Shown here: in pieces, positions 1 through 7,787 of the stretch
Position numbering within the stretch: position 1 is the stretch's first letter
Layout of the letters: every line of letters begins with the position of its first letter
Source: Pseudomonas caricapapayae
GTDB lineage: Bacteria; Pseudomonadota; Gammaproteobacteria; Pseudomonadales; Pseudomonadaceae
DNA: 64,000 nucleotides
Reading direction: 5' to 3'
Assembly: GCF_001400735.1 (NCBI RefSeq)
Contig: NZ_LJPW01000156.1
Location: 104,937-168,936, forward strand
Notes under the pieces: model-generated
What the model was told of the DNA's origin: nothing
Seen by the model: only the letters and a program-made list of their open reading frames with translations
The model's database searches: none
Position numbers and translations under genes: made by a program

Positions 1-129
1 ATGGGCTATGGCAAGGAATATCCTGTTGCTGACAACTCCAGCAACTCGGGCCGCGCCATGAACCGTCGTGTGGAAGTCACTATCTCCAACGACAACCAGC
101 CTGTTGCACCACGCTCTTCGATGAAATAA
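1..129 (+). CDS. OmpA-family outer-membrane protein, C-terminal fragment
   Basis: Only the last 42 codons are inside the window; the gene begins upstream of base 1, and the ATG at base 1 is just an internal methionine. The visible tail GYGKEYPVADNSSNSGRAMN followed by RRVEVTISN is the closing strand of an OmpA-type peptidoglycan-binding domain: the N-x-x-GR-x-x-NRRVE pattern carries the arginine that contacts diaminopimelate in this family. Such proteins anchor the outer membrane to the cell wall. By its place near lysS it could be the LptF-like OmpA lipoprotein of pseudomonads, but the N-terminus needed to tell is absent. A strong terminator follows directly. Confidence 0.8.
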   Translation: MGYGKEYPVADNSSNSGRAMNRRVEVTISNDNQPVAPRSSMK

Positions 130-149
130 TCGACCGGGCTGCTGCACCG

Positions 150-183
150 AAGCCCCGCCTGCGCATACAGGCGGGGCTTTTTC
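150..183 (+). terminator. Rho-independent terminator of the OmpA-family gene
   Basis: A 12-bp GC-rich perfect stem (AAGCCCCGCCTG / CAGGCGGGGCTT, 6-base loop) runs directly into a T run. It lies 21 bases after the stop codon of the OmpA-family gene. The convergent small gene on the minus strand ends at its edge, but there is no T run on that side. Confidence 0.9.
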
Positions 184-529
184 ATGGGCGAAGGTTTTTA
201 ACACTGTCTTTATTGCCTGGGGTTTGCTGGCCGAGGCAACGCACGGCCTGCCTGCGGTCATCAATCAATACGCCCGACAGGCCTTTTCGCGACGTATCGA
301 ACAGCACCAGTACGCCATCAACACACTGCGCAACCTCAACGGCCGGCGTGGCAGCGACCTTGTAATCCTCGCCGGGCACGGTTTTGAGCAGGGTGAATTC
401 ACCGAGCAGCAGCGCATCCTCAGGTTTCGCGAAATGCAGATAGCCATAGAACCACAGACAGCCCACCGTGCCGATGACCGCGCCAACAGCGCTAAAGATC
501 ATGCCGTTGAGATTACGGTCGCGGCTCAT
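182..529 (-). CDS. Small membrane-anchored protein of unknown function
   Basis: This 115-residue protein is not one I recognise. It starts MSRDRNLNG and has one hydrophobic segment at about residues 10-30, followed by a soluble tail of about 85 residues with two cysteines; the charge pattern suggests a single-pass inner-membrane protein with a periplasmic tail. Its ATG overlaps the TGA of the upstream hydrolase gene by four bases (ATGA), so the two are almost certainly co-transcribed and translationally coupled, which suggests a shared role at the envelope. No catalytic motif is visible. The gene runs up to the terminator of the convergent OmpA-family gene. Confidence 0.7.
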   Translation of the reverse strand: MSRDRNLNGMIFSAVGAVIGTVGCLWFYGYLHFAKPEDALLLGEFTLLKTVPGEDYKVAATPAVEVAQCVDGVLVLFDTSRKGLSGVLIDDRRQAVRCLGQQTPGNKDSVKNLRP

Positions 530-1452
530 TGCGCGGGCGGTGTTGCAGGGGTCGGGTAGTTGGGCACTTCCGCGAGGCGGCGCAGGCCGTTGAAGTGCGT
601 CGGGTCGTCCAGATAACGCAGCATGACCTGACGCCAGAGAGGGTCTGCGAACGTCTGCACATGCTCACCCCGAGTCAATTGCAATACCCGCGGTGGAGGC
701 GCGGCCTTGTACAGTTCGATACCGTTGGCGAGCGGCACCAGCGTGTCGTCCATGCTGTGGAAGATCAGCATCGGTGTGCCGGCCAGTCGTGGCAGGCCAT
801 TGACGGCGCTGTCGGCCTCCGGGATCAACCAGGACAAGGGCGTTTTCAATGGCCAGGTCAGCCACGATTTGCTCAGCGAGTTTCGCGCGACACTGCGGTA
901 TCTGGCCGGCACGCTGTCCAGCACCAGCGCCTTGAGCCGCGAACGCTCTTGCGGGTGTTCGGACAGGTAATGCACGGCCAGCGCCCCACCAATGCTTTGC
1001 CCCAGGACCACAAGGGGTTTGCCTTGCACCTGCGGTGCAGTGTTCAACCAGTCGAAAGCGGCCTGAACGTCCTGATAAACCGCTGGCAGGCTCGGCTCGC
1101 CCTGCGACTCGCCATAGCCACGGTAATCCAGCATCAACACCTGATAACCCTGCTCGGGCAGCCACCAGACGCCGCCCAGATGCCACGACAGGTTGCCACC
1201 GTTGCCGTGCAGATGCAGCACCGTGCCCTTGACCGGCACCCCTTGCCTGGCAGGCAGCCACCAGCCATGCAGGCGCGTGCCATCGGCGGCGGTGAGGTTT
1301 ACATCCTGATAGTGCAGACGCGCCTTGTCAGGCGTGAACGGAACACCCTGCTCGGGGTAGAACAACATCGAACTGCAACCGGTAAGCGCGAAAAGCAGGG
1401 TGAAGAGGCCGAGCAGTTTCAAATGGAGCTTCCTTGTTGTTTTCATCGTCAC
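526..1452 (-). CDS. Alpha/beta-hydrolase lipoprotein
   Basis: This is a 308-residue serine hydrolase. The N-terminus is a lipoprotein signal peptide ending in the lipobox LTGC, so the mature protein should be lipid-anchored. The fold shows the oxyanion region HLHGNGGN, the nucleophile elbow GQSIGG (Ser), an acidic residue in HSMDDTLVP and a C-terminal histidine in GEHVQTF, giving a full Ser-Asp-His triad. It resembles the Bem46/YfhR-type hydrolases found in proteobacteria; the substrate is unknown. Two starts are possible: GTG at 1452 or ATG at 1446, six bases further in. It is the first gene of a two-gene operon with the overlapping small membrane protein. The repeat-bearing region upstream separates it from the DUF1704 gene. 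Confidence 0.85.
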   Translation of the reverse strand: MTMKTTRKLHLKLLGLFTLLFALTGCSSMLFYPEQGVPFTPDKARLHYQDVNLTAADGTRLHGWWLPARQGVPVKGTVLHLHGNGGNLSWHLGGVWWLPEQGYQVLMLDYRGYGESQGEPSLPAVYQDVQAAFDWLNTAPQVQGKPLVVLGQSIGGALAVHYLSEHPQERSRLKALVLDSVPARYRSVARNSLSKSWLTWPLKTPLSWLIPEADSAVNGLPRLAGTPMLIFHSMDDTLVPLANGIELYKAAPPPRVLQLTRGEHVQTFADPLWRQVMLRYLDDPTHFNGLRRLAEVPNYPTPATPPAQ

Positions 1453-1494
1453 ATCACTCCCGTGCTAACGCTCCGCGCTGACACGAGACGCAGG

Positions 1495-1702
1495 TGTATG
1501 TCGTTCCCACGCTCCGCGTGGTAATGCATTTCGTGACGCTCTACGTCACATTGCAGACATGGTGCGCCATTCAATCCGGCCCGGGATACAGACAGCACCG
1601 ACGCCCGGGACTGTTTGCGCTCGATACCGCGCAAGGCTGCAAATTTGTGACGCGGAGCGTCACACAACGCATGCCAACGCAGAGCATTGGCACGATAGTC
1701 AG
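1495..1702. repeat. Inverted pair of P. syringae-type palindromic intergenic repeats
   Basis: Two diverged copies of one element face each other: about 1495-1550 in reverse orientation and about 1646-1702 in forward orientation. In the forward sense each copy contains two short palindromes, GTGACG-(3)-CGTCAC and a CCACGC-(2-3)-GCGTGG-like arm (degenerate in the second copy), followed by GGAACGA or GGCACGA. About 95 bases of unrelated sequence lie between them. Elements of this type recur in P. syringae intergenic regions and could form transcript hairpins. This region (1453-1731) otherwise holds no gene that I can see. Confidence 0.7.
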
Positions 1703-1731
1703 TTCGACTTGTGCAGGGCGACGATCGATGC

Positions 1732-3009
1732 CTACAAAATATTCGAGTAATCCGCTTCGATTCGGTCCAGGCTCAGGTGATTGAGGAAGTTGGAGAAGCA
1801 CATCCAGGCCGACAAGGCGTTCATGTCGCGGAACTGCTCAGGCAAGTATTTGGGTGCTACCACCAGCCCTTCATCGACCAGTTGCCGCAGGGTTCGCATG
1901 TCTTCCAGCGTGGTCTTGCCGCAAAACAGCAGCGGCACCTGTTCGAGCTTGCCCTTGCGCACGGCCAACTGAATGTAGTTGTAGACCATGATGAAGCCTT
2001 TCAGATAGGACAGGTCTTTGGTGAACGGCAGGCCGTTAGGCACCGAGCCGCGGAATACGCGGCTGGCATTGCCGTAGCTTTCCGACATGCCAAAACCTTG
2101 CTCGCGGTAGAATTCGAACACTTGCAGAAAATCAGCGCCCTGCTCCGCCATGTGGATGGCGCGCGTACGATTGGTCAGCTTGCGCAGACGACTGGGGTAG
2201 GAAGCAAAGGCAATGACTTCCATGAGAATGGCCAGGCCTTCCTGAGTCACCGTCGATGACGGCGGACCTTTGGACAGAAACGTACAGATCGGCTGGTTTT
2301 GCCCGTTCAGCGTGGTGCCGACGTGCACCAGTCCCTCGTGAACCTCCAGCGCTCGTACGTCCCGCTCGTTGAACATCGCGTCAGTGCGGATCTTGATGTA
2401 ATCGGCACCGGCAGCCGCGTCGGCGACGATCCCGTCGGACTCGAACACCCTGATGGTTTCCTCGGCCTCACCGAACACACGGTTCAAACGCGATTGCAGA
2501 AGCGAAACCGCATCCTTGGCCGTAAGGGTTTTCGCTTCATCCTTCAGGTCACCGCGCCCGGCGATGTTGTTCAGGTAATCCGAAAGCATCAGGCCAAGAT
2601 CGGCCAGCGTCGGGTCGCCGGCATGAAAAGCATCGGACGCAGCGCCATACAACTCCTGCGAGATCAGCCCGAAGTCGGGCGTGCCGCGCGCTTCAAGCAT
2701 ACGCACCACCATGCGGTATTCACGGCACATGCGACGCATGATCTGACCCACCGGGTTGAACTGCCCCAACTGGCGCGTGACGTCCCGCTCGATGTTCTGA
2801 AACTCTTGCTTCAAGGCTACCGAATCGAAGCCCAGCGGACGGTTTTCGTAATACGCACGGTCCACCGCAGGAAGCGCCTTACCCTTGGCGGCCAGAAACT
2901 CCTTGCGAACGGTCTCGTCCCATTTAACCGCATCCAGAATGCGAATCGGCGTCTGTGCAACGACGATCCGATCCGATAAAGCACGAATAGTCTGTTGATA
3001 CTCGTCCAC
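1732..3009 (-). CDS. DUF1704 (QEGLA-motif) putative zinc tyrosine carboxypeptidase-like protein
   Basis: This 425-residue protein belongs to the family annotated as flavohemoglobin expression-modulating QEGLA-motif protein (DUF1704). Two signature elements are visible: HEGLVH at residues 224-229, an HExxxH zinc-binding and catalytic motif, and QEGLA at residues 256-260, which supplies the downstream glutamate. The same fold is used by the eukaryotic tubulin tyrosine carboxypeptidase MATCAP, so a metallopeptidase role is likely, but the bacterial substrate is unknown. There is no signal peptide, so it should be cytoplasmic. It stands alone between the repeat region and a TetR gene on the same strand, 130 bases apart. 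Confidence 0.85.
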   Translation of the reverse strand: MDEYQQTIRALSDRIVVAQTPIRILDAVKWDETVRKEFLAAKGKALPAVDRAYYENRPLGFDSVALKQEFQNIERDVTRQLGQFNPVGQIMRRMCREYRMVVRMLEARGTPDFGLISQELYGAASDAFHAGDPTLADLGLMLSDYLNNIAGRGDLKDEAKTLTAKDAVSLLQSRLNRVFGEAEETIRVFESDGIVADAAAGADYIKIRTDAMFNERDVRALEVHEGLVHVGTTLNGQNQPICTFLSKGPPSSTVTQEGLAILMEVIAFASYPSRLRKLTNRTRAIHMAEQGADFLQVFEFYREQGFGMSESYGNASRVFRGSVPNGLPFTKDLSYLKGFIMVYNYIQLAVRKGKLEQVPLLFCGKTTLEDMRTLRQLVDEGLVVAPKYLPEQFRDMNALSAWMCFSNFLNHLSLDRIEADYSNIL

Positions 3010-3139
3010 CGGTACTCCTTGGCTGTCTCGCTACTGCTCGATGGCGAAGGAAAGCGCGCCATCGCTGGAAAATATCGACACTGGCAGGATCGTCAAGCCG
3101 TCTGAACGACCGATCCAGGGCACGTCGCAAAAAGTATAG

Positions 3140-3865
3140 TCACCCTCGAACCGGCTGCGGCGTGCCCAGCACCAGGCGCATCTGCCGGGTCAGGATACAC
3201 AGCATTTCTTCGTCTGCCTGACGCTGTGGCCCATGCAGCAGACCTTGATACTCCATGCGCCGGATAAGCCCCGTCAATACCTGAGCATCCTGATAGGGCT
3301 GCAGCGAGCCAATGACCTGGAAAAACTGACAGCTGCCCTGCAACAGAATTTCCTGATGGGCCATTACCAGCGGCGTCAGGCGCGGGTTGATCAGTGCTTC
3401 GTGGTAGAACGCCTGTTCAGCGATCAGATAGTCGCGACGGGTCAGCAACTGATGCCGGATATGCTCCATTACCATCCGCGCAATGTCATCGGCCAGCCGA
3501 AAACGGTCGGTCGGGCTGCCTGAACTGCGACTCATCATTTCACGCAGAATGACTTCGGTGTTCTGCCACAGCCGTGCCAGGTAGTCGGCACTGCGCTGTA
3601 CATACTGGGCGAAGGCATCGGTGAGCAGGTCATCGATATCCTTGAAGTAATAGGTCGTTGCTGACAACGGCACGCTGGCTTCGGCGGCCACCGCCCGATG
3701 ACGCACGGCGCGTACGCCATCGCGCACCACGATGCGCATGGCCGCGTCGAGAATCACCTGCCTGCGTTGTTCACTGCCTTCGCGTGCAGCCTTGCGACCC
3801 TGATACTTGACGCTTTTGGCCACCGCGCTCGCTACGCCGGCGGCCCCTTCTCTGGCAATCGTCAC
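3140..3865 (-). CDS. TetR/AcrR-family transcriptional regulator
   Basis: The N-terminal helix-turn-helix is clear: RRQVILDAAMRIVVRDGVRA, then VRHRAVAAEASVPLSATTYYF, the TetR pattern of a dimeric DNA-binding repressor. The remaining ~150 residues form the ligand-binding/dimer domain and show no specific family mark. I start it at the GTG at 3865 (241 residues), which follows AAGGAA seven bases upstream. A longer frame reading from 3940 would run through the lysS terminator hairpin and is rejected. It is directly downstream of lysS, probably with its own promoter inside the short gap. The regulated gene is not evident; the DUF1704 gene just downstream on the same strand is one possibility. Confidence 0.85.
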   Translation of the reverse strand: MTIAREGAAGVASAVAKSVKYQGRKAAREGSEQRRQVILDAAMRIVVRDGVRAVRHRAVAAEASVPLSATTYYFKDIDDLLTDAFAQYVQRSADYLARLWQNTEVILREMMSRSSGSPTDRFRLADDIARMVMEHIRHQLLTRRDYLIAEQAFYHEALINPRLTPLVMAHQEILLQGSCQFFQVIGSLQPYQDAQVLTGLIRRMEYQGLLHGPQRQADEEMLCILTRQMRLVLGTPQPVRG

Positions 3866-3902
3866 GACAGTTTCCTTTTTGGGATCGTCCCGAAAAACAC
3901 CT

Positions 3903-3935
3903 AAAAAAAAGCCGCCCATTGAAGGCGGCTGTTTT
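3903..3935 (-). terminator. Rho-independent terminator after lysS
   Basis: Read on the minus strand, the hairpin AGCCGCC-TTCAATG-GGCGGCT is followed by a run of eight T. It begins nine bases after the lysS stop codon and also lies across the region an over-long TetR reading frame would occupy. Confidence 0.9.
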
Positions 3936-3943
3936 TCCACTGG

Positions 3944-5446
3944 TTACGCTTGCGGGCGCATGTGCGGGAACAGGATCACGTCCCGAATCGACGGTGAGTC
4001 GGTGAGCAGCATCACCAGCCGGTCGATACCGATCCCCTCACCCGCCGTGGGCGGCATGCCGTACTCTAGCGCGCGAACAAAGTCGGCGTCGTAGTGCATG
4101 GCTTCGTCGTCACCGGCGTCCTTGTCGGCCACCTGAGCCTGGAAGCGTTCGGCCTGATCTTCGGCGTCGTTGAGCTCGGAGTAGGCGTTGGCGATTTCGC
4201 GACCGCCGATGAACAGCTCGAAACGGTCGGTGACGCTCGGGTTTTCGTCGTTGCGACGGGCCAGCGGAGACACTTCGAACGGGTACTGAGTGATGAAGTG
4301 CGGCTGCTCCAGCTTGTGCTCGACCAGTTCTTCGAAAATCATCACCTGCAATTTACCCAGGCCCTCGAAGCCGAGCACCTTGGCCCCGGCCTTCTTGGCG
4401 ATGGCACGTGCCTTGTCGATGTCCTGCAGGTCAGCAGCGGTCAGATCAGGGTTGTACTTGAGGATGGAGTCGAACACCGACAGACGCACGAACGGCTCGC
4501 CGAAGTGGAACACCTTGTCGCCGTAAGGCACGTCGGTGCTGCCCAGGATCAACTGCGCCAGTTCGCGGAACAGTTCCTCGGTGAGGTCCATGTTGTCTTC
4601 GTAATCGGCGTAGGCCTGGTAGAACTCGAGCATGGTGAACTCGGGGTTGTGCCGGGTTGAAACACCCTCGTTACGGAAGTTGCGATTGATCTCGAAGACT
4701 TTCTCGAAACCGCCGACCACCAGGCGCTTGAGGTACAGCTCCGGCGCGATGCGCAGGAACATTTCCATGTCCAGCGCGTTGTGGTGGGTTTCGAACGGTT
4801 TGGCTGCCGCGCCGCCTGGAATGGTCTGCAGCATCGGCGTTTCGACTTCAAGGAAGTCACGCTTCATCAGAAAGCTGCGAATATGAGCAATGACCTGCGA
4901 GCGCACGCGGAAGGTCTCGCGCACGTCCTCGTTGACGATCAGATCGACGTACCGCTGGCGATAGCGCTGCTCGGTGTCGGTCAGACCGTGGTGCTTGTCG
5001 GGCAGCGGACGCAGCGATTTGGTCAGCAGGCGAACGCGGGTCATCTCGACATACAGGTCGCCCTTGCCGGAGCGCGCCAGGGTGCCTTCGGCAGCAATAA
5101 TGTCGCCCAGGTCCCAGGTCTTCACCTCGGCCAGGGTTTCTTCGGGCAGGGTCTTGCGGTTGACATACACCTGGATGCGCCCGGTCATGTCCTGAATCAC
5201 CATGAACGAGCCACGGTTGAGCATGATGCGACCGGCAACCTTGACCGGAATCGCTGCCTCTGCCAGTTCTTCCTTGGTCTTGTCGACGTACTGTTTCTGC
5301 AAGTCGTTGCAGTAGCTGTCGCGGCGGAAGTCGTTGGGGAAGGCCTGACCCTTGGCACGGCCTGCAGCAAGCTTTTCCTTGCGCAGGGCGATCAGGGTGT
5401 TTTCTTCCTGTTGCAGGGCTTGCGGGTCGAGTTGTTGGTCGCTCAT
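3944..5446 (-). CDS. lysS: Lysyl-tRNA synthetase, class II
   Basis: LysS charges tRNA-Lys with lysine using ATP. The 500-residue length is normal for the bacterial class II enzyme. It has an N-terminal OB-fold anticodon-binding domain (about residues 65-175, including VAGRIMLNRGSFMVIQDMTG), motif 2 (FRNEGVSTRHNPEFTMLEFY, about residues 260-280) and motif 3 near the C-terminus (GIGIDRLVMLL). It lies 69 bases downstream of prfB on the same strand; prfB-lysS is the conserved order in gammaproteobacteria. A GC-rich hairpin without a T run sits in the gap, so partial readthrough from prfB is likely. A strong terminator follows. Confidence 0.98.
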   Translation of the reverse strand: MSDQQLDPQALQQEENTLIALRKEKLAAGRAKGQAFPNDFRRDSYCNDLQKQYVDKTKEELAEAAIPVKVAGRIMLNRGSFMVIQDMTGRIQVYVNRKTLPEETLAEVKTWDLGDIIAAEGTLARSGKGDLYVEMTRVRLLTKSLRPLPDKHHGLTDTEQRYRQRYVDLIVNEDVRETFRVRSQVIAHIRSFLMKRDFLEVETPMLQTIPGGAAAKPFETHHNALDMEMFLRIAPELYLKRLVVGGFEKVFEINRNFRNEGVSTRHNPEFTMLEFYQAYADYEDNMDLTEELFRELAQLILGSTDVPYGDKVFHFGEPFVRLSVFDSILKYNPDLTAADLQDIDKARAIAKKAGAKVLGFEGLGKLQVMIFEELVEHKLEQPHFITQYPFEVSPLARRNDENPSVTDRFELFIGGREIANAYSELNDAEDQAERFQAQVADKDAGDDEAMHYDADFVRALEYGMPPTAGEGIGIDRLVMLLTDSPSIRDVILFPHMRPQA

Positions 5447-5473
5447 GTCTTTAAATATTCCATCACAGGTTCG

Positions 5474-5493
5474 CCCTCGTCCTGCGACGAGGG
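5474..5493 (-). other. GC-rich hairpin in the prfB-lysS gap
   Basis: An 8-bp perfect inverted repeat, CCCTCGTC and GACGAGGG with a 4-base loop, lies between the prfB stop and the lysS start. It lacks a T run on the minus strand, so it is more likely an mRNA processing or stability structure than a full terminator. Confidence 0.4.
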
Positions 5494-5515
5494 GCTTGAG
5501 GTGTCGGCTGACGGT

Positions 5516-6611
5516 TTACAGCCCTTGCTTGAGGCTCGCGATCAGGTATTCGTCGATATCGCCATCAAGCACCTTGTCGCAGTCGCTGCGTTCGATGTTG
5601 GTCCGCAGGTCCTTGATACGCGAGGCGTCCAGTACATAGGAGCGAATCTGATGACCCCAGCCGATATCGGACTTGGTGTCTTCGAGGGCCTGGGACGCTG
5701 CGTTGCGCTTCTGCACTTCCTGCTCATACAAACGGGCCCGCAGCATTTTCATGGCGGTGTCCTTGTTCGCATGCTGGGAACGTTCGTTCTGGCAACTGAC
5801 CACGGTGTTGGTCGGAACGTGGGTGATACGTACCGCCGAATCGGTGGTGTTTACGTGCTGACCACCGGCACCGGAGGAGCGGTAGGTGTCGATGCGCAGG
5901 TCCGACGGATTGATGTCGATTTCGATGTTGTCATCGATTTCCGGCGAAACGAACACCGCAGAGAACGAGGTATGGCGACGGTTGCCAGAGTCGAACGGGC
6001 TCTTGCGCACCAGACGGTGAACGCCGATCTCGGTACGCAGCCAGCCAAAGGCGTATTCACCCTTGATGTGCACGGTAGCGCCCTTGATACCGGCGACTTC
6101 ACCGGCGGACAGCTCCATGATAGTGGCGTCGAAACCGCGCTTGTCAGCCCAGCGCAGGTACATGCGCAGCAGGATGTTCGCCCAGTCCTGCGCTTCGGTT
6201 CCGCCGGAACCGGCCTGGATGTCCAGGTAGGCGTTGTTGGGGTCCATGTCGCCACTGAACATGCGGCGGAATTCGAGTTTTTCCAGCGATTCGCGCAGGC
6301 GCTCGACTTCGGCAGCCACGTCATCGACGGCAGCCTGGTCTTCTTCTTCGGCGGACATCAGCAGCAGGTCTTTGGCATCGGCCAGACCCGAGGACATTTC
6401 GTCCAGGGTTTCCACGATCTGCGCCAGCAGGGAGCGCTCGCGCCCCAGTTCCTGGGCGTAGGCCGGGTTGTTCCAGACGTTTGGATCTTCGAGCTCGCGG
6501 TTGACTTCGGTCAGACGATCATGTTTGTGATCGTAGTCAAAGATACCCCCGAATGGTTTCGGAGCGCTCGGACAAATCCTTGATGCTGTTTAGGATCGGG
6601 TTGATTTCCAT
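5516..6611 (-). CDS. prfB: Peptide chain release factor 2, with programmed +1 frameshift
   Basis: RF2 recognises UGA and UAA stop codons and triggers peptide release. The gene is read in two frames: ATG at 6611 gives 24 codons ending in CTT, then an in-frame TGA (6539-6537); slipping one base to GAC at 6538 opens the second frame, which ends at 5516. The total is 364 residues, the family's usual length. The slippage site GGGGGTATCTTTGAC, including the Shine-Dalgarno-like GGGGG just upstream, is the classical autoregulatory element: when RF2 is scarce the ribosome shifts and makes more RF2. The SPF tripeptide that reads the stop codon and the catalytic GGQ in SSGAGGQHVN are both present. It is co-directional with lysS. 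Confidence 0.97.
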
Positions 6612-6697
6612 GGTGGGCAGCACTCGCAGGCGAAATTTTCAAAGCCGACGAGTATACCCCAGCCCGGGCCGCTAAGGCAGCCCGTCGGGCAGGCGTT

Positions 6698-6722
6698 CTG
6701 CTGCCTATTTTATCGGCAGCAG
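6698..6722 (-). terminator. Possible hairpin terminator after wspR
   Basis: On the minus strand CTGCTGCC and GGCAGCAG form an 8-bp stem with a 9-base loop, 16 bases downstream of the wspR stop. There is no clear T run, so termination strength is uncertain. The prfB promoter must also lie in this 126-base gap. Confidence 0.4.
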
Positions 6723-6737
6723 GACAGCAGGCTGTCG

Positions 6738-7742
6738 TCAGCCCGCTGCAACCTGATTGCGGCCGTTGTTCTTGGCCTGATAAAGGCCCTTGTCGGCGTC
6801 CAGAATCAGCTGACGGCTGTGCATCCCGACCTGCGGCGTCATGGTCGCAACACCAATGCTCACGGTCAGACTGGAACCGGACGTCGGCGCGATGTGCGGG
6901 ATATTCATGCCCGACACGCTCTGGCGCAGTTTTTCAGCCAGCAGACGCGCCCCGCCCGGAGAAGTATTGGGCAGAACCATGGCGAACTCCTCGCCACCGT
7001 AGCGCGCCGGCAAGTCCGACGGGCGACTGCAACTGTTGCGGATGGCTTTCGCAACCTGACGCAGAGCCTCATCGCCCTCGAGATGCCCGAAGTTATCGTT
7101 GTAAGCCTTGAAGTAATCGACATCGATCATCAACAGCGACAACTGCGCCTGATCACGCGTTGCCCGTCGCCACTCCAGCTCCAGGTACTCATCGAAATGG
7201 CGACGGTTCGACAGCCCGGTCAGGCCGTCGGAGTTCATCAGGCGTTGCAGCACCAGATTGGTGTCGAGCAATTGTTGCTGGCTGACCCGCAGGGCGCGGT
7301 AGGCCTCGTCACGCTGCAAGAGCGTCATGTACGAGCGAGAGTGATAACGAATGCGTGCTACCAGCTCGATGTTGTCCGGCAGTTTGACCAGATAGTCATT
7401 GGCCCCTGCCGAGAAGGCAGCGCTCTTGATCAGTGGATCTTCCTTGGTCGACAACACGATGATCGGAATATCGCGAGTCAACGGGTTGCTGCGGTATTCG
7501 CGAACCAGCGTCAGACCGTCCAGGCCCGGCATCACCAGATCCTGGAGAATCACCGTCGGCTTGATCTGCACCGCCTGGGCAATTGCCTGATGCGGGTCGG
7601 CGCAAAAGTGGAAATCGATCGATTCGTGGCCAGCCAGGCCACGCCGGACTGCCTCGCCAATCATGGCCTGATCATCAACCAGAAGCACCATCGCGGTGTT
7701 TTCATCCGGGGTCTTGATCTCGTCCGTCTGCAGGTCATGCAT
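6738..7742 (-). CDS. wspR: WspR: response regulator diguanylate cyclase
   Basis: WspR makes cyclic-di-GMP from two GTP when phosphorylated by WspE, driving surface-attached growth. It has 334 residues: a receiver domain with phosphoacceptor Asp68 (VILQDLVMPG) and a GGDEF domain whose active site is GGEEF at residues 249-253. An inhibitory I-site, RPSD at residues 240-243, sits the standard five residues upstream, so product feedback inhibition is expected. It is the last gene of the wspABCDEFR operon; the gap to wspF is 45 bases. All catalytic residues appear intact, so an active cyclase is predicted. Confidence 0.97.
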   Translation of the reverse strand: MHDLQTDEIKTPDENTAMVLLVDDQAMIGEAVRRGLAGHESIDFHFCADPHQAIAQAVQIKPTVILQDLVMPGLDGLTLVREYRSNPLTRDIPIIVLSTKEDPLIKSAAFSAGANDYLVKLPDNIELVARIRYHSRSYMTLLQRDEAYRALRVSQQQLLDTNLVLQRLMNSDGLTGLSNRRHFDEYLELEWRRATRDQAQLSLLMIDVDYFKAYNDNFGHLEGDEALRQVAKAIRNSCSRPSDLPARYGGEEFAMVLPNTSPGGARLLAEKLRQSVSGMNIPHIAPTSGSSLTVSIGVATMTPQVGMHSRQLILDADKGLYQAKNNGRNQVAAG

Positions 7743-7787
7743 GATGTATCTCCTGATCGCCGACCACCGGTGCGGACACCTGAACAG

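Noticed and set aside
3866..3940. TetR gene starting 25 codons earlier at 3940
   Set aside because: That reading passes through the lysS terminator hairpin and has no ribosome binding site; the GTG at 3865 has one.
4781..6583. 600-residue open frame on the plus strand across lysS and prfB
   Set aside because: It lies opposite two strongly conserved genes and shows low-complexity Gly/Val/Gln-rich content typical of high-GC antisense frames.
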